In this document: positions 27,811 to 35,170 of the stretch, one piece after another
Layout of the letters: the number at the start of each line of letters is the position of its first letter
Numbering within the stretch: position 1 is the stretch's first letter
Source: Nodosilinea sp. LEGE 06152
GTDB taxonomy: Bacteria; Cyanobacteriota; Cyanobacteriia; Phormidesmidales; Phormidesmidaceae
NCBI RefSeq assembly: GCF_015207525.1
Contig: NZ_JADEWR010000008.1
Location: forward strand, 44,321-79,490
Reading direction: 5' to 3'
Length of the DNA stretch: 35,170 bases
Made by a program: the position numbers and the translations under genes
The notes under the pieces: generated by a model
Database searches by the model: none
Told to the model about the DNA's origin: nothing
What the model saw: the letters and a program-made list of their open reading frames with translations, nothing else

Positions 27811-28109
27811 TGGCTGTAGCTGGGCATATTAACTCTATCCCAGGGCTGAGAAGTTAACCTAACCCTGGAAAGAGATCGGGGTGTACAGAGCGTTGGTAGA
27901 TGGGTCGCCATTGGCTTACAGGTCGAGTTTAGGGGAGGCGAGGGATCTTGTCCTACCGTCAGCGGAGGCTCGTCGCTGCGGTTGGGTAACTTGGCTGCGT
28001 CAGCCTTTAACCAGTCCATCCCAAGAGCGAACTCTGTTCTGCCCGTTAGTTGTCTATCAATATTGTTTCGCCCACTGACCCGCCCGCGACTATTGGCTAG
28101 TACCGTTTT
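27811..28109. other. Upstream region of the Ser/Thr kinase gene
   Basis: About 300 bases without an evident gene. No consensus promoter pair, tRNA or perfect NtcA box was seen here. This region presumably carries the kinase promoter. Confidence 0.4.
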
Positions 28110-29651
28110 ATGGCTGACTCAAATCTGGGCTGTAAATTAGCAAACCGCTACGAACTGCTAGAACCCATTGGTCAGGGGTCGATGGGTCGCGTGTATTTGG
28201 CCGAAGATTTGCTGTTGGGCAGCGTTAAGGTAGCTGTAAAGCTGCTGTCCCAAACCATGCCCGGCGAAAAAATGCGCGATCGCTTCATGCAGGAGGCGAT
28301 GACCTGCGCTCAGCTGGGCCAAAAGAGCATTCACGTGGTGCGCGTTACCGACTACGGCGTTAGCGACGAAGGGGTGCCCTTCTATGTTATGGAGTACCTG
28401 CAAGGGCAAAGCCTGAGCCAGCTAATCAACCTTCAGCCCCTGCCCGTGCCTCGATTTTTGGGCTTAATTCGGCAAATTTGCCTGGGTCTTCAGGCTGCTC
28501 ACGACGGCATTATTCTAAAAACCCAGCCCGATCCGGTGCCCATCATCCACCGCGATATCAAGCCCAGCAATATCATGATTGTGCAGGACCCCACCCTGGG
28601 GGAGCTGGCCAAGATTTTAGACTTCGGCATCGCCAAGCTCATGCAGATCGACAGCGACCAAACCAACTGCTTTATGGGTACTCTGGCCTACGCCTCCCCC
28701 GAGCAAATGGAAGGTCGCGACCTAGACAGCCGATCTGACATCTACAGCCTCGGAGTGATGATGTTTCAGATGCTCACCGGCCATCTGCCCCTGCGGGCCA
28801 GCAGCCACACCTTTGGCGGCTGGTATAAGGTACACCAAACCCAGTCGCCAAAGCGCATGGTCGAGGTGGCCAGCAACATAAAAATTCCTAAGCTGCTCGA
28901 AGACCTAGTCATGAGCTGCATGGCTAAGCCACCGGAGGACCGCCCCCAGAATACCCAAGACCTTTTGCAGTCCCTGGAGCCGCTCCAGTCACGCTACGTC
29001 AACGGTTTTCGCATTAGTCAGCGGATTGGTACGACCCTCAATCGGGTTCCCGTTACCCGTCAGCCTGCCCCCGCTGAGGTGGTTAAAGAGGACCAAGTGT
29101 GCAAGCTGACCGTATGGCCTGCCGCTAAGCCCATTGCTGAAATTGTCTTTCCCCACCCGCTGCCCACCAGCAATGGCGCTTTAGCAACCCTTTGGGCCAT
29201 GATGCCCGACGCCGAGATCAATCGGCGGTTGGTGAGCACTCGCTACAACACGTTTATCTGCACCATGGCCCCCCACCCCATGATTCTGTGGCTCACCGTT
29301 CTCTACAGCAGTGCCCATGGAGCCCGCTGGCTGCCCTGCTATCTCGACCTCAAAACCTCCCTGGGACAAGATATAACCGGTTTGCTGGGTCAAACCGGGG
29401 CCTACAAGCTGCTGCTGTTTGCCCTCGAAAATCCGCGCCGCTGCGCCCACGTGTTGAGCTGTAACGTCTCTGAGCCCCAGCGCAGCTTGCTACAGGAGTG
29501 GGCGTTAACCGCGCGCAGTCGGCCTTCTACCGGGGCCATTACTACCAGCCGTGACCTGTTGCGCAACGAGCTGCAAACCAAGCTCAAAGCCAAGGTGCTG
29601 CAAAAGCTAGAGTCTATCTATGTCGATACCGGCTCCAGTCTCTCCGATTGA
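28110..29651 (+). CDS. Hanks-type serine/threonine protein kinase
   Basis: 513 aa. The kinase domain (about 14-288) is intact: the Gly loop GQGSMGRVYL at 21-30, Lys44 in VAVKLL, Glu62, HRDIKPSN with catalytic Asp149 and Asn154, DFG at 171-173, and YASPEQMEGRDLDSRSDIYSLG for the activation and substrate-binding lobes. No membrane segment or PASTA repeats follow. The C-terminal 210 residues form a separate region (about 325-513), with LWAMMPDAEINRR and WLTVLYSSAHGARWLPCYLDLKTSLGQDI. I recall this region from cyanobacterial kinases, but it has no established function. It is convergent with the two-domain Usp gene 26 bp away. A PP2C phosphatase gene lies 2.3 kb downstream. Confidence 0.94.
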   Translation: MADSNLGCKLANRYELLEPIGQGSMGRVYLAEDLLLGSVKVAVKLLSQTMPGEKMRDRFMQEAMTCAQLGQKSIHVVRVTDYGVSDEGVPFYVMEYLQGQSLSQLINLQPLPVPRFLGLIRQICLGLQAAHDGIILKTQPDPVPIIHRDIKPSNIMIVQDPTLGELAKILDFGIAKLMQIDSDQTNCFMGTLAYASPEQMEGRDLDSRSDIYSLGVMMFQMLTGHLPLRASSHTFGGWYKVHQTQSPKRMVEVASNIKIPKLLEDLVMSCMAKPPEDRPQNTQDLLQSLEPLQSRYVNGFRISQRIGTTLNRVPVTRQPAPAEVVKEDQVCKLTVWPAAKPIAEIVFPHPLPTSNGALATLWAMMPDAEINRRLVSTRYNTFICTMAPHPMILWLTVLYSSAHGARWLPCYLDLKTSLGQDITGLLGQTGAYKLLLFALENPRRCAHVLSCNVSEPQRSLLQEWALTARSRPSTGAITTSRDLLRNELQTKLKAKVLQKLESIYVDTGSSLSD

Positions 29652-29677
29652 CTGGCCCCACGGACTTTTAAGCCCTC

Positions 29678-30550
29678 CTAATTGGGAAAAAACAACACCG
29701 GATGCCAGCTGCACCGCAGAATCTCGCGAGTGAGACTGGGAGACGACCACCGGAGAATACCGTCAATGTTGCGAGAGCAGGTGGCGATCGCGCTAATGTC
29801 GTGGGTTTCGGCGGCTTTCATGATTTCTTCTAAGGGGCTGCCCTCCACGACTGTGGTGTTGACCACCAGATTGAGCTCCGCCAGCTTCGCCTGCAGCTGG
29901 TCAAGCTCCTGCTGGGCTTGCTCAACGGGGCGATCGCCCCTCAGCTCACGGCGCATGTGGTCGTCAATTACCCACAGCAGCCGCACCCGCTCCAGCACCG
30001 ACTCAGGATTGTTCTTGACCTGATGGTGAATTTTCTGAATTATCTTTTTCCCCCCCTCGGTACCGTTGTAGGGTATCAGCAGGTAGCGAAACAGGTGGGC
30101 ACAGCGCAGCTCTAGCTCAGCCGTCGTGTAGGTAGACACCAGCTGGGGCCGCAAAATGATCATTGGCACGCTCGTTTTTTCGGCCAAGGCAGCGGTGGTG
30201 CTGCCAAACAGCTTCTCCTCCAGCAGCGTGCGGGTTGGGGAACCCAAAAAGATCACATCAGCCCGGTGCTGCTTGGCTAAACGCAGAATACAGTCGCTGG
30301 CACGGCCTAGCTGCACCTCGACGGTGACCTCAATGCCGACAGGAGCCTCCCGCAGCAGTTCCTGCAGGCGCTGCCGAACCGGCTCCAGCTTTGCCGAGTC
30401 CTGCCGCGGAATTCCTGGCCCGCTCTCCACCGACACGCAGTGTACAAACACCAGCGACTTAAACCCTCCAGCGGCCAAACTCGGCACAAACTGCGCCAGC
30501 CGGTACATGCCATCGGTAAAGTCGGTACAGATGAGCGCGCGCTGAAACAT
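29678..30550 (-). CDS. Two-domain universal stress protein
   Basis: 290 aa from the chosen start. The first Usp domain (about 1-135) begins MFQRALICTDFTDG and shows IFLGSPTRTLLEEKLFGSTTAALAEKTSVPMIIL, a variant of the G-x2-G-x9-GS ATP signature. The second region (about 155-290) starts YLLIPYNGTEGGKKIIQ and ends CSRNIDGILRWSSPSLTREILRCSWHPVLFF, a degenerate Usp domain without the glycine motif. The ATG at 30550 has GGGGGA five bases upstream on the minus strand; the frame extends 8 codons further without support. nblA lies upstream on the same strand, 664 bp away, probably as a separate unit. Confidence 0.88.
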   Translation of the reverse strand: MFQRALICTDFTDGMYRLAQFVPSLAAGGFKSLVFVHCVSVESGPGIPRQDSAKLEPVRQRLQELLREAPVGIEVTVEVQLGRASDCILRLAKQHRADVIFLGSPTRTLLEEKLFGSTTAALAEKTSVPMIILRPQLVSTYTTAELELRCAHLFRYLLIPYNGTEGGKKIIQKIHHQVKNNPESVLERVRLLWVIDDHMRRELRGDRPVEQAQQELDQLQAKLAELNLVVNTTVVEGSPLEEIMKAAETHDISAIATCSRNIDGILRWSSPSLTREILRCSWHPVLFFPN

Positions 30551-31214
30551 AGTTCCCCCGTTCAGGTGCAACAAAACTGGTCAAGTCTGCAATAGTCAAC
30601 AGCTGGTCTCCTTAAGGCCACCACCTAGCTCAACCCTTGAGCTCGACGATTGAGAGGGGGTGTCGCTTCCCAGCCCATCACTAGCGGTGAGGCAGTCCCT
30701 CCCTCTTAACCATAGCGTTTGACCGAAGCGTTTTAACCCCGCTGAGCAACCTGAAACGCTGCTACCAAAGCGCACCAGTCTCCTCATCCATAGCCAGCAG
30801 CAGACTGGGGCAAAGAACGCTGAGGTTTAGCTTGGACTGGGTGCCGTTGGTCAAAGGCCACTGCTGTGGAGAAGGCGCTGACCAACCTTGACCACAGGTG
30901 AGTTTGCCTACAGTCTGGCGTCAAGTTGAGGGGCAGGGCCACTTAGCCCTGGTGCCCTAAAGGGCTGAGTTTTTCAAATACTGGCCAGCATTGTCTGGAG
31001 TATGACTCGACAGACTATCTAAGCTGTGAGGGCTATCTGAGAAGGTGCCTAAAGTTGTATCGCTTTAGCTGTTGCCAGGCTCAATGCCTGAGCCGCTGGT
31101 TGAGAGCATTGAAGCTGACGCCCCGACATCCCCGGCCTGATTTAAGGTAACCCTGCGAGAGAGGGAGGTCGTCGTCTTCATGCTGTTTCATGAGACTGTG
31201 AACAGGTTTAGAGA
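30551..31214. other. 664-base gap between the Usp gene and nblA
   Basis: No convincing protein gene. The region is not AT-rich and contains several local hairpins, the best being AGCCCT (30945-30950) and AGGGCT (30961-30966) followed by GAGTTTTT on the plus strand. A plus-strand small RNA ending near 30972 is conceivable, but no promoter is clear. The region also serves as the 3' UTR of nblA and the upstream region of the Usp gene, both minus strand. Confidence 0.4.
30945..30972 (+). terminator. Terminator-like hairpin without an obvious upstream gene
   Basis: Six-base stem AGCCCT/AGGGCT with a 10-base loop, then GAGTTTTTC. It points rightward, although every annotated gene nearby reads leftward. 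May be chance or the end of an unannotated RNA. Confidence 0.3.
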
Positions 31215-31409
31215 CTAAATTTGAGGATTTGGCCCAATGCCCCATTCATGCTTGAGAAAGTGTTTATACATACTTTCTCGCATCATCATCTGCTCGTACA
31301 GCTTGACTAGAAACTGCTGAGCTTGCTCACGACTCATTTTGTCAACCTGAGTCTCGAACGATCGCAGACTAAACTGTTGCTCCAAAGAGAGTTGCATCGG
31401 TTCGTTCAT
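31215..31409 (-). CDS. nblA: Phycobilisome degradation protein NblA
   Basis: A 64-aa protein matching NblA over its whole length: SLEQQFSLRSFETQVDKMSREQAQQFL, YEQMMMRESMYKHFLKHEWGI. NblA forms a helical-hairpin dimer that binds phycobiliproteins and brings the Clp protease, causing bleaching in nitrogen or sulfur starvation. The ATG has GGAG seven bases upstream. The 5' region contains a perfect NtcA box (31666-31679) and good -10 sequences, so nitrogen control is expected. It implies that the organism makes phycobilisomes. Monocistronic as far as seen. Confidence 0.97.
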   Translation of the reverse strand: MNEPMQLSLEQQFSLRSFETQVDKMSREQAQQFLVKLYEQMMMRESMYKHFLKHEWGIGPNPQI

Positions 31410-31599
31410 GGATTTACTCCAGAGAGAGAGAACAACACCCCAGTTGAAATCGGTAGCCCAGACTCAGCGCCTGAGTCACTTCACCCCAAGCCTTCAGCCA
31501 GCCTTCCACGCTGGGAAACCAAGCTGAATGAATGAGGATTCTTGACTGGAATGGGTTTAACCACAACGCCAACCGCGATCAATGCGCGATGGTTTACAA

Positions 31600-31642
31600 A
31601 TTATAACGATCATTTGACAAAGATCCAGTTGTTGGCGTTATG
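31600..31642 (-). promoter_or_regulatory. nblA: Candidate nblA promoter -10 boxes
   Basis: Reading the minus strand, CATAAC at 31642-31637 lies 23 bases after the NtcA box, the class II activated spacing; this predicts a start near 31630 and a leader of about 220 bases. A perfect TATAAT lies further down at 31605-31600 with only a poor -35, suggesting a second start near 31593 that would be dependent on an activator or weak. Confidence 0.5.
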
Positions 31643-31665
31643 AGCGAATATAACAATTCATCCCC

Positions 31666-31679
31666 GTACCGTCATCTAC
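31666..31679 (-). promoter_or_regulatory. NtcA binding site upstream of nblA
   Basis: A perfect GTA-N8-TAC palindrome (minus strand GTAGATGACGGTAC), the consensus for the nitrogen regulator NtcA, which acts with 2-oxoglutarate. It lies 257 bases before the nblA ATG. No plus-strand gene is near, so nblA is the likely target. Confidence 0.7.
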
Positions 31680-31950
31680 CGGCAGAGAATTTATAACTTG
31701 TAGCAATGAAGGCTGAGTAAAAATGCTCAGGGCAAACTTCTTAATATATTCTTCGTTTGAGCAGATATTGCCTAGGCCTGGGGTTAACCTATCGACACAT
31801 CTACGCAAAATCAACGGTTTGGGCGGCCAGCAGCGCTAGCCGCCTGCACCATTTCAAGTGCAGCAGCCTGAGCCTGAGGGCAGATCTGTCAACCTCAAAA
31901 GATTTACCCCTAGAAAGAGGGATATTAAGGGGCACAACCGAGCGATCGCC

Positions 31951-32730
31951 CTAAATTTCGGTACTGAGATTGGCCTTGGCCTCGACGCTGCTTAACGATG
32001 GCGTTACATTTACCACCACCACCGTAATGTTGTCGCGCCCCCCCCGCTGCTTGGCGGAGTTGACAAGTGCTGTGGCCGCTGCCTCGCAGGCGCGAATAGA
32101 CTTCAGGTGTGAGGCAATCAGGTGGTCCGACAGTTCTTCGGTTAGCCCATCGCTGCACAGCAGCAGGCGATCGCCCCCCTGCACCTCAATGGGCTGAATA
32201 TCAATTTCACTCAGGTCATCGCGCCCCAGGCATTGAGAGAGCACGTGCCGCCAGGGATGACTGCGCGACTGGGCCGGGGTTACCTCGCCGGCCCGAATGG
32301 CCTTAGCAATCCAGGTGTGGTCTTCGGTCAGCTGCTCTAGGTGATGGCCTCGCAGGCGATAGAGGCGGGAATCGCCCACGTGGGCACACCAGGGCTGGGG
32401 ATCACTGTCGCGAAAGGTAACCAGCACCACCGTGGTGCCCATGTCGGCCCGCTCTGGGTGTCGCCGCTGATCGTCAAGAATAGCGTTGTTGGCCTGCTTT
32501 AGGGCCTGCTCCAGCAGCAGAGCTGTGGCAGTTTCGATATGCCAGTGTTGGTCTAAAAATGTCTTGATGGCGGCGGTGGCCAGGCGGCTGGCCTCCTGGC
32601 CACCGGCGTGGCCCCCCATGCCATCAGCGACGATAAAAAAACGCCCCTTGGGGTCAATATAGTAATCGTCCTGGTTGCTGGTGCGCAGCAGCCCTGGGTC
32701 GGATAGTCCTGAAAAAATGCAGTCCACCAT
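31951..32730 (-). CDS. PP2C-type protein serine/threonine phosphatase
   Basis: A 259-aa single-domain, soluble PPM phosphatase. Conserved motifs appear in order: [17 protein letters not shown] (metal-binding Asp and Gly), [46 protein letters not shown], and [11 protein letters not shown] with the final metal-binding Asp. It should be Mn/Mg-dependent and reverse phosphorylation by Hanks-type kinases. It follows the ABC1 kinase gene by 20 bases on the same strand, so they are co-transcribed. The Hanks kinase at 28.1 kb is a possible partner, but that link is by position only. Confidence 0.95.
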   Translation of the reverse strand: MVDCIFSGLSDPGLLRTSNQDDYYIDPKGRFFIVADGMGGHAGGQEASRLATAAIKTFLDQHWHIETATALLLEQALKQANNAILDDQRRHPERADMGTTVVLVTFRDSDPQPWCAHVGDSRLYRLRGHHLEQLTEDHTWIAKAIRAGEVTPAQSRSHPWRHVLSQCLGRDDLSEIDIQPIEVQGGDRLLLCSDGLTEELSDHLIASHLKSIRACEAAATALVNSAKQRGGRDNITVVVVNVTPSLSSVEAKANLSTEI

Positions 32731-32750
32731 GGCAATCTCGGACTAAACCA

Positions 32751-34637
32751 TTAGGGCAGGCGATCGGCCCGGTTAATCTTGAACACCGATCGCAGAAACG
32801 CAATACCGGTGCCCACCGCCAGCACCCCGGGTATTACCGCTAGCCAGATAAACTCTGACAGCAGCAGGCCCGTAGCCGAGAGGGTAAATGCGCCCAGCAA
32901 AATGGCGTAGTTGTTGGCCATCGATACGCCGCTGATTCGACGCAGAGCGCGATCGGTCTCAATGGAGCGCACCCGCACACGAATATCACCGCGCTCTAGC
33001 TTGTCAAGGGTGTCTTCAATACGCCGGGGGAGGCCCAGGGCAGAGGTGCTTACCTGGGCGGCCTGGCGGCTCAGCTCACCCAGCAGACTGTTAGCACCAT
33101 CGGTCGAATTGCCATTAGACATAAGCTGTGCAGCAAACGGCTTAGCCGCTTCCATAAAGTTGAACTCGGGGTCGAGCCCTTTGCCTACCCCTTCCAGGGT
33201 AGAAAAAGCCCGCATCACAAAGGTAAAGGTGGCCGGAAAGCGAAAGGGCTGATCGTAAGCGACCGCATACAGGTCGTCACTGATGGCATTGATGGACTGC
33301 TCCTCAAAGGGCTTGTCCATGAAGTTATCCAAAATATACTGGATAGAGCGGCGCACCGGGCTCATATCCTCGATCTCAGCCAGCGCTCCCAGCTCCACCA
33401 GCGAATTCATCACCTGCTCAGCGTTACGCTGGGCTATGCCCATAAATGTATTCATCAACCGCTGGCGGGTCAGGGGCTGCACCTGACCCATCATGCCAAA
33501 GTCATAGAAAATGAGCGACCCGTCGAGGCTGACGGCAATGTTGCCGGGGTGGGGGTCGGCATGGAAAAAGCCGTTGTTTAGCAGCTGGTGTAGGTAGGCC
33601 TGAGCCCCTAGGCGGGCCAGGCGGCTGCGATCGAGTCCGGCCGCTTCTAGGGCATCGTAGTGGCTGATTTTAATGCCCGGCATGTACTCCAGTGTGACCA
33701 CCCGCGAGGAGGTCAGTCGCCAAAAGACCCGGGGCACGTTGACCCAGTCTTCGCCTCGAAAGTTGCGGCGAAACGTGTCGGCATTGCGCCCTTCGTTGAG
33801 GTAGTCAATTTCTTCCCACAGAATGCGGCAGCACTCTTCGTAAATACCAAGCCAGTCGCGGCCTTTTCCCCAGCTGGGGTGGTTTTGAAAATAGTGGGCA
33901 ATGCCTTTAAGAATCGAGAGGTCGATGGTGAAGAGCGATCGCAGCCCCGGTCGCTGCACTTTTACGACCACCTCTTCACCGGTGTGCAGCTGGGCGCGGT
34001 GCACCTGACCTAAGCTGGCGGCAGCAAGGGGAATGGGGTCGAAGGTGCGATAGAGAGTGTGGATGGGCTTACCCAGGTCAGCCTCAATAATGTCGCGGGC
34101 CTGCTCATAGCTAAAGGCGGGCACCCGGTCCTGTAGCTTAGACAGCTCCTCTACAAACTCGATCGGAAAAATATCGGCACGGGTTGAGAAGAGCTGACCC
34201 ACCTTGATGAACGTCGGTCCTAAATCAAGCAGCGTTTCGCGAATCCACACGGCGAGCTGATGTCGCCGGGCCGCCTGAGCATCGGGGGTCATAGCGCCGC
34301 CATAGCTCCAGGCTTTGCCGTAGAGCCAGCGGGCCCACAGCAGCCGCAGCACAAAGCCCCAGATATCGACAAAGCGGCGCTGACGCGAGTAGCGACCCTG
34401 GTTCCAGCGGTAAGCCTTCTGACTAAAGGGCAAACCCTTCTCGTCGAGAGACGACTCAATGCCAATTGCACTAGCTAGGGGCAGCGGCGATGCTGCTGCA
34501 CCCCCAACCACAGGCTCGGGAGGCAGCGGGTTTAGAGCCTCACCATTGACCTCCAAACCATGCCCCAAACTGCCCTCCCCACCAACTTGGGGGGAAGGTA
34601 GCTTGGGCGACGCAGACGAATCGGAAACAGCAGACAC
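32751..34637 (-). CDS. ABC1/AarF/UbiB-family atypical kinase
   Basis: 628 aa. Family motifs: IKVGQLFSTRADIFP (the KxGQ motif), the Ala-rich loop PLAAASLGQVHRAQL in place of a Gly loop, Lys in VVVKVQRPGL, HADPHPGNIAV, and YDFGMMGQ, then two C-terminal membrane helices (about 575-620). Relatives work in quinone (ubiquinone/plastoquinone) and prenyl-lipid metabolism, and in plants in plastoglobules. The N terminus carries about 65 low-complexity residues before the conserved part. Part of it (PSPQVGGEGSLGHG) is encoded by an inverted repeat at 34561-34610. The GTG start at 34637 with AGGAG 5 bases upstream supports translation of this extension. Cotranscribed with the PP2C gene. Confidence 0.95.
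   Translation of the reverse strand: MSAVSDSSASPKLPSPQVGGEGSLGHGLEVNGEALNPLPPEPVVGGAAASPLPLASAIGIESSLDEKGLPFSQKAYRWNQGRYSRQRRFVDIWGFVLRLLWARWLYGKAWSYGGAMTPDAQAARRHQLAVWIRETLLDLGPTFIKVGQLFSTRADIFPIEFVEELSKLQDRVPAFSYEQARDIIEADLGKPIHTLYRTFDPIPLAAASLGQVHRAQLHTGEEVVVKVQRPGLRSLFTIDLSILKGIAHYFQNHPSWGKGRDWLGIYEECCRILWEEIDYLNEGRNADTFRRNFRGEDWVNVPRVFWRLTSSRVVTLEYMPGIKISHYDALEAAGLDRSRLARLGAQAYLHQLLNNGFFHADPHPGNIAVSLDGSLIFYDFGMMGQVQPLTRQRLMNTFMGIAQRNAEQVMNSLVELGALAEIEDMSPVRRSIQYILDNFMDKPFEEQSINAISDDLYAVAYDQPFRFPATFTFVMRAFSTLEGVGKGLDPEFNFMEAAKPFAAQLMSNGNSTDGANSLLGELSRQAAQVSTSALGLPRRIEDTLDKLERGDIRVRVRSIETDRALRRISGVSMANNYAILLGAFTLSATGLLLSEFIWLAVIPGVLAVGTGIAFLRSVFKINRADRLP
34561..34610. repeat. Imperfect inverted repeat inside the ABC1 kinase gene
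   Basis: The left arm begins TGCCCCAAACTGCCCTCCCC. The right arm reads, in complement, CGCCCAAGCTACCTTCCCCC, so the two pair over about 24 bases with a few mismatches around CAA. It encodes Pro/Gly-rich residues in the disordered N terminus. The sequence type (CCCTCCCC..CTTGGGGGGA) recalls mobile palindromic repeats in cyanobacteria. Confidence 0.6.
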
Positions 34638-34747
34638 TCAGGCTCCTAGGCAAGGAAAACGGGGCGACAGCAGCGGCCTCAAATCTCTATCTCGGCACAG
34701 GGCAGCGGCTCGGGGCGATTGAATCCCCGACGGGGCTTGGGGTAGTT

Positions 34748-35065
34748 CTAAACCTGGGTAGTTCGATACTGCTGCAGGGCGACCCGTACCTGAGCAATTT
34801 CGGCCCGTAATGTATCGATGGTGGCCTGCAAATCGGTCGCCGCAGCACCCGGAGCAGCGCTGGAGTAGGTGACTCCGGCTTCGGCCTCAGCCTGCTGGGC
34901 TCGAACCATCACATCTTCGGTGAACTGCCGAAAGTATTCCCGCTGCTCGGCGTCAAACTTGCCTACCAGGCTGAGGCCATCGGTCAATAACCGCTCGGCT
35001 CGCTCATTGATGGCATCGGCCAGAGCGCGACCGACGTAAAACGCGTGCAGCACAGGGCTACTCAT
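34748..35065 (-). CDS. Small conserved cyanobacterial protein (DUF6825-like)
   Basis: A 105-aa helical, soluble protein: VLHAFYVGRALADAINERAERLLTDGLSLVGKFDAEQREYFRQFTEDVMVRAQQAE, followed by an Ala-rich linker and a C-terminal coiled-coil segment (about 80-102). The N-terminal half matches my recollection of the cyanobacterial/plastid DUF6825 family, function unknown. The ATG has GAGG six bases upstream. It is the first gene of a probable operon with the ABC1 kinase (110 bp on) and the PP2C phosphatase. The last 105 bases of the window, upstream of it, are AT-rich and presumably hold its promoter. Confidence 0.7.
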   Translation of the reverse strand: MSSPVLHAFYVGRALADAINERAERLLTDGLSLVGKFDAEQREYFRQFTEDVMVRAQQAEAEAGVTYSSAAPGAAATDLQATIDTLRAEIAQVRVALQQYRTTQV

Positions 35066-35170
35066 GGTAAACCTCAGGGAAACGGGTCATGTAACGGAAA
35101 TATTAACTGTAGAGAATTATAACGTTCTTATTCATCTAACATCGGGCAGATATCCATGTAAATTCTGGCT

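Larger units (their letters stand above)
31410..31950. other. Long regulatory region upstream of nblA
   Basis: 541 bases between the nblA start and the PP2C stop. Parts are AT-rich (31590-31760). It holds the NtcA box and candidate -10 boxes for nblA. No gene is supported; the short plus-strand ORFs have no ribosome binding sites or recognisable protein features. Confidence 0.6.

Overview
The window is cyanobacterial chromosome. The evidence is a phycobilisome-degradation gene (nblA), a geranylgeranyl reductase (chlP), inducible CO2-uptake genes (cupA/chpY and cupS), a CBS-less GuaB3-type IMP dehydrogenase, and many copies of the HIP1 octamer GCGATCGC. The fairly GC-rich coding style would suit a Leptolyngbya/Nodosilinea-like filamentous lineage, but that placement is inference.

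Layout. 0-1.9 kb: the distal end of a probable ndhF3-ndhD3-cupA-cupS operon (the ndh genes would lie left of the window). The two cup genes are separated by a C-rich tandem repeat. 2.0-3.9 kb: a flavoprotein disulfide oxidoreductase coupled to a DUF4126-like membrane protein. 4.0-6.5 kb: a more AT-rich stretch without HIP1, holding a small protein that resembles the archaeal CTP-dependent riboflavin kinase fold, a membrane pentapeptide-repeat protein and a small HTH regulator. 6.5-11.8 kb: a small conserved ORF, htpG, an alanine/glycine:cation symporter, a small unknown protein and a UspA protein. 12.4-17.7 kb: a two-gene signalling operon, a membrane hybrid histidine kinase overlapping a REC-PAS-GGDEF-EAL regulator. 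17.7-22.8 kb: a YdeI-like protein, dnaA, def, a small unknown gene and chlP. 22.8-23.9 kb: a HEPN/MNT toxin-antitoxin-like pair lying between two similar hairpins. 23.9-27.7 kb: guaB3, divergent from ktrA-anmK and a small unknown gene. 28.1-35.1 kb: a Ser/Thr kinase, a two-domain Usp protein, nblA with a perfect NtcA box, then a minus-strand run of a small conserved protein, an ABC1/UbiB kinase and a PP2C phosphatase.

How they fit together: much of the window concerns acclimation, namely carbon uptake, nitrogen-starvation bleaching, stress proteins, c-di-GMP turnover and reversible Ser/Thr phosphorylation. I see no tRNA, rRNA, CRISPR array, integrase, transposase or prophage. The least explained items are the riboflavin-kinase-like protein in the AT-rich island, the repeats around cupA/cupS, the HEPN/MNT module and the regulatory architecture of nblA. 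All functional calls come from reading motifs; no database search was run.
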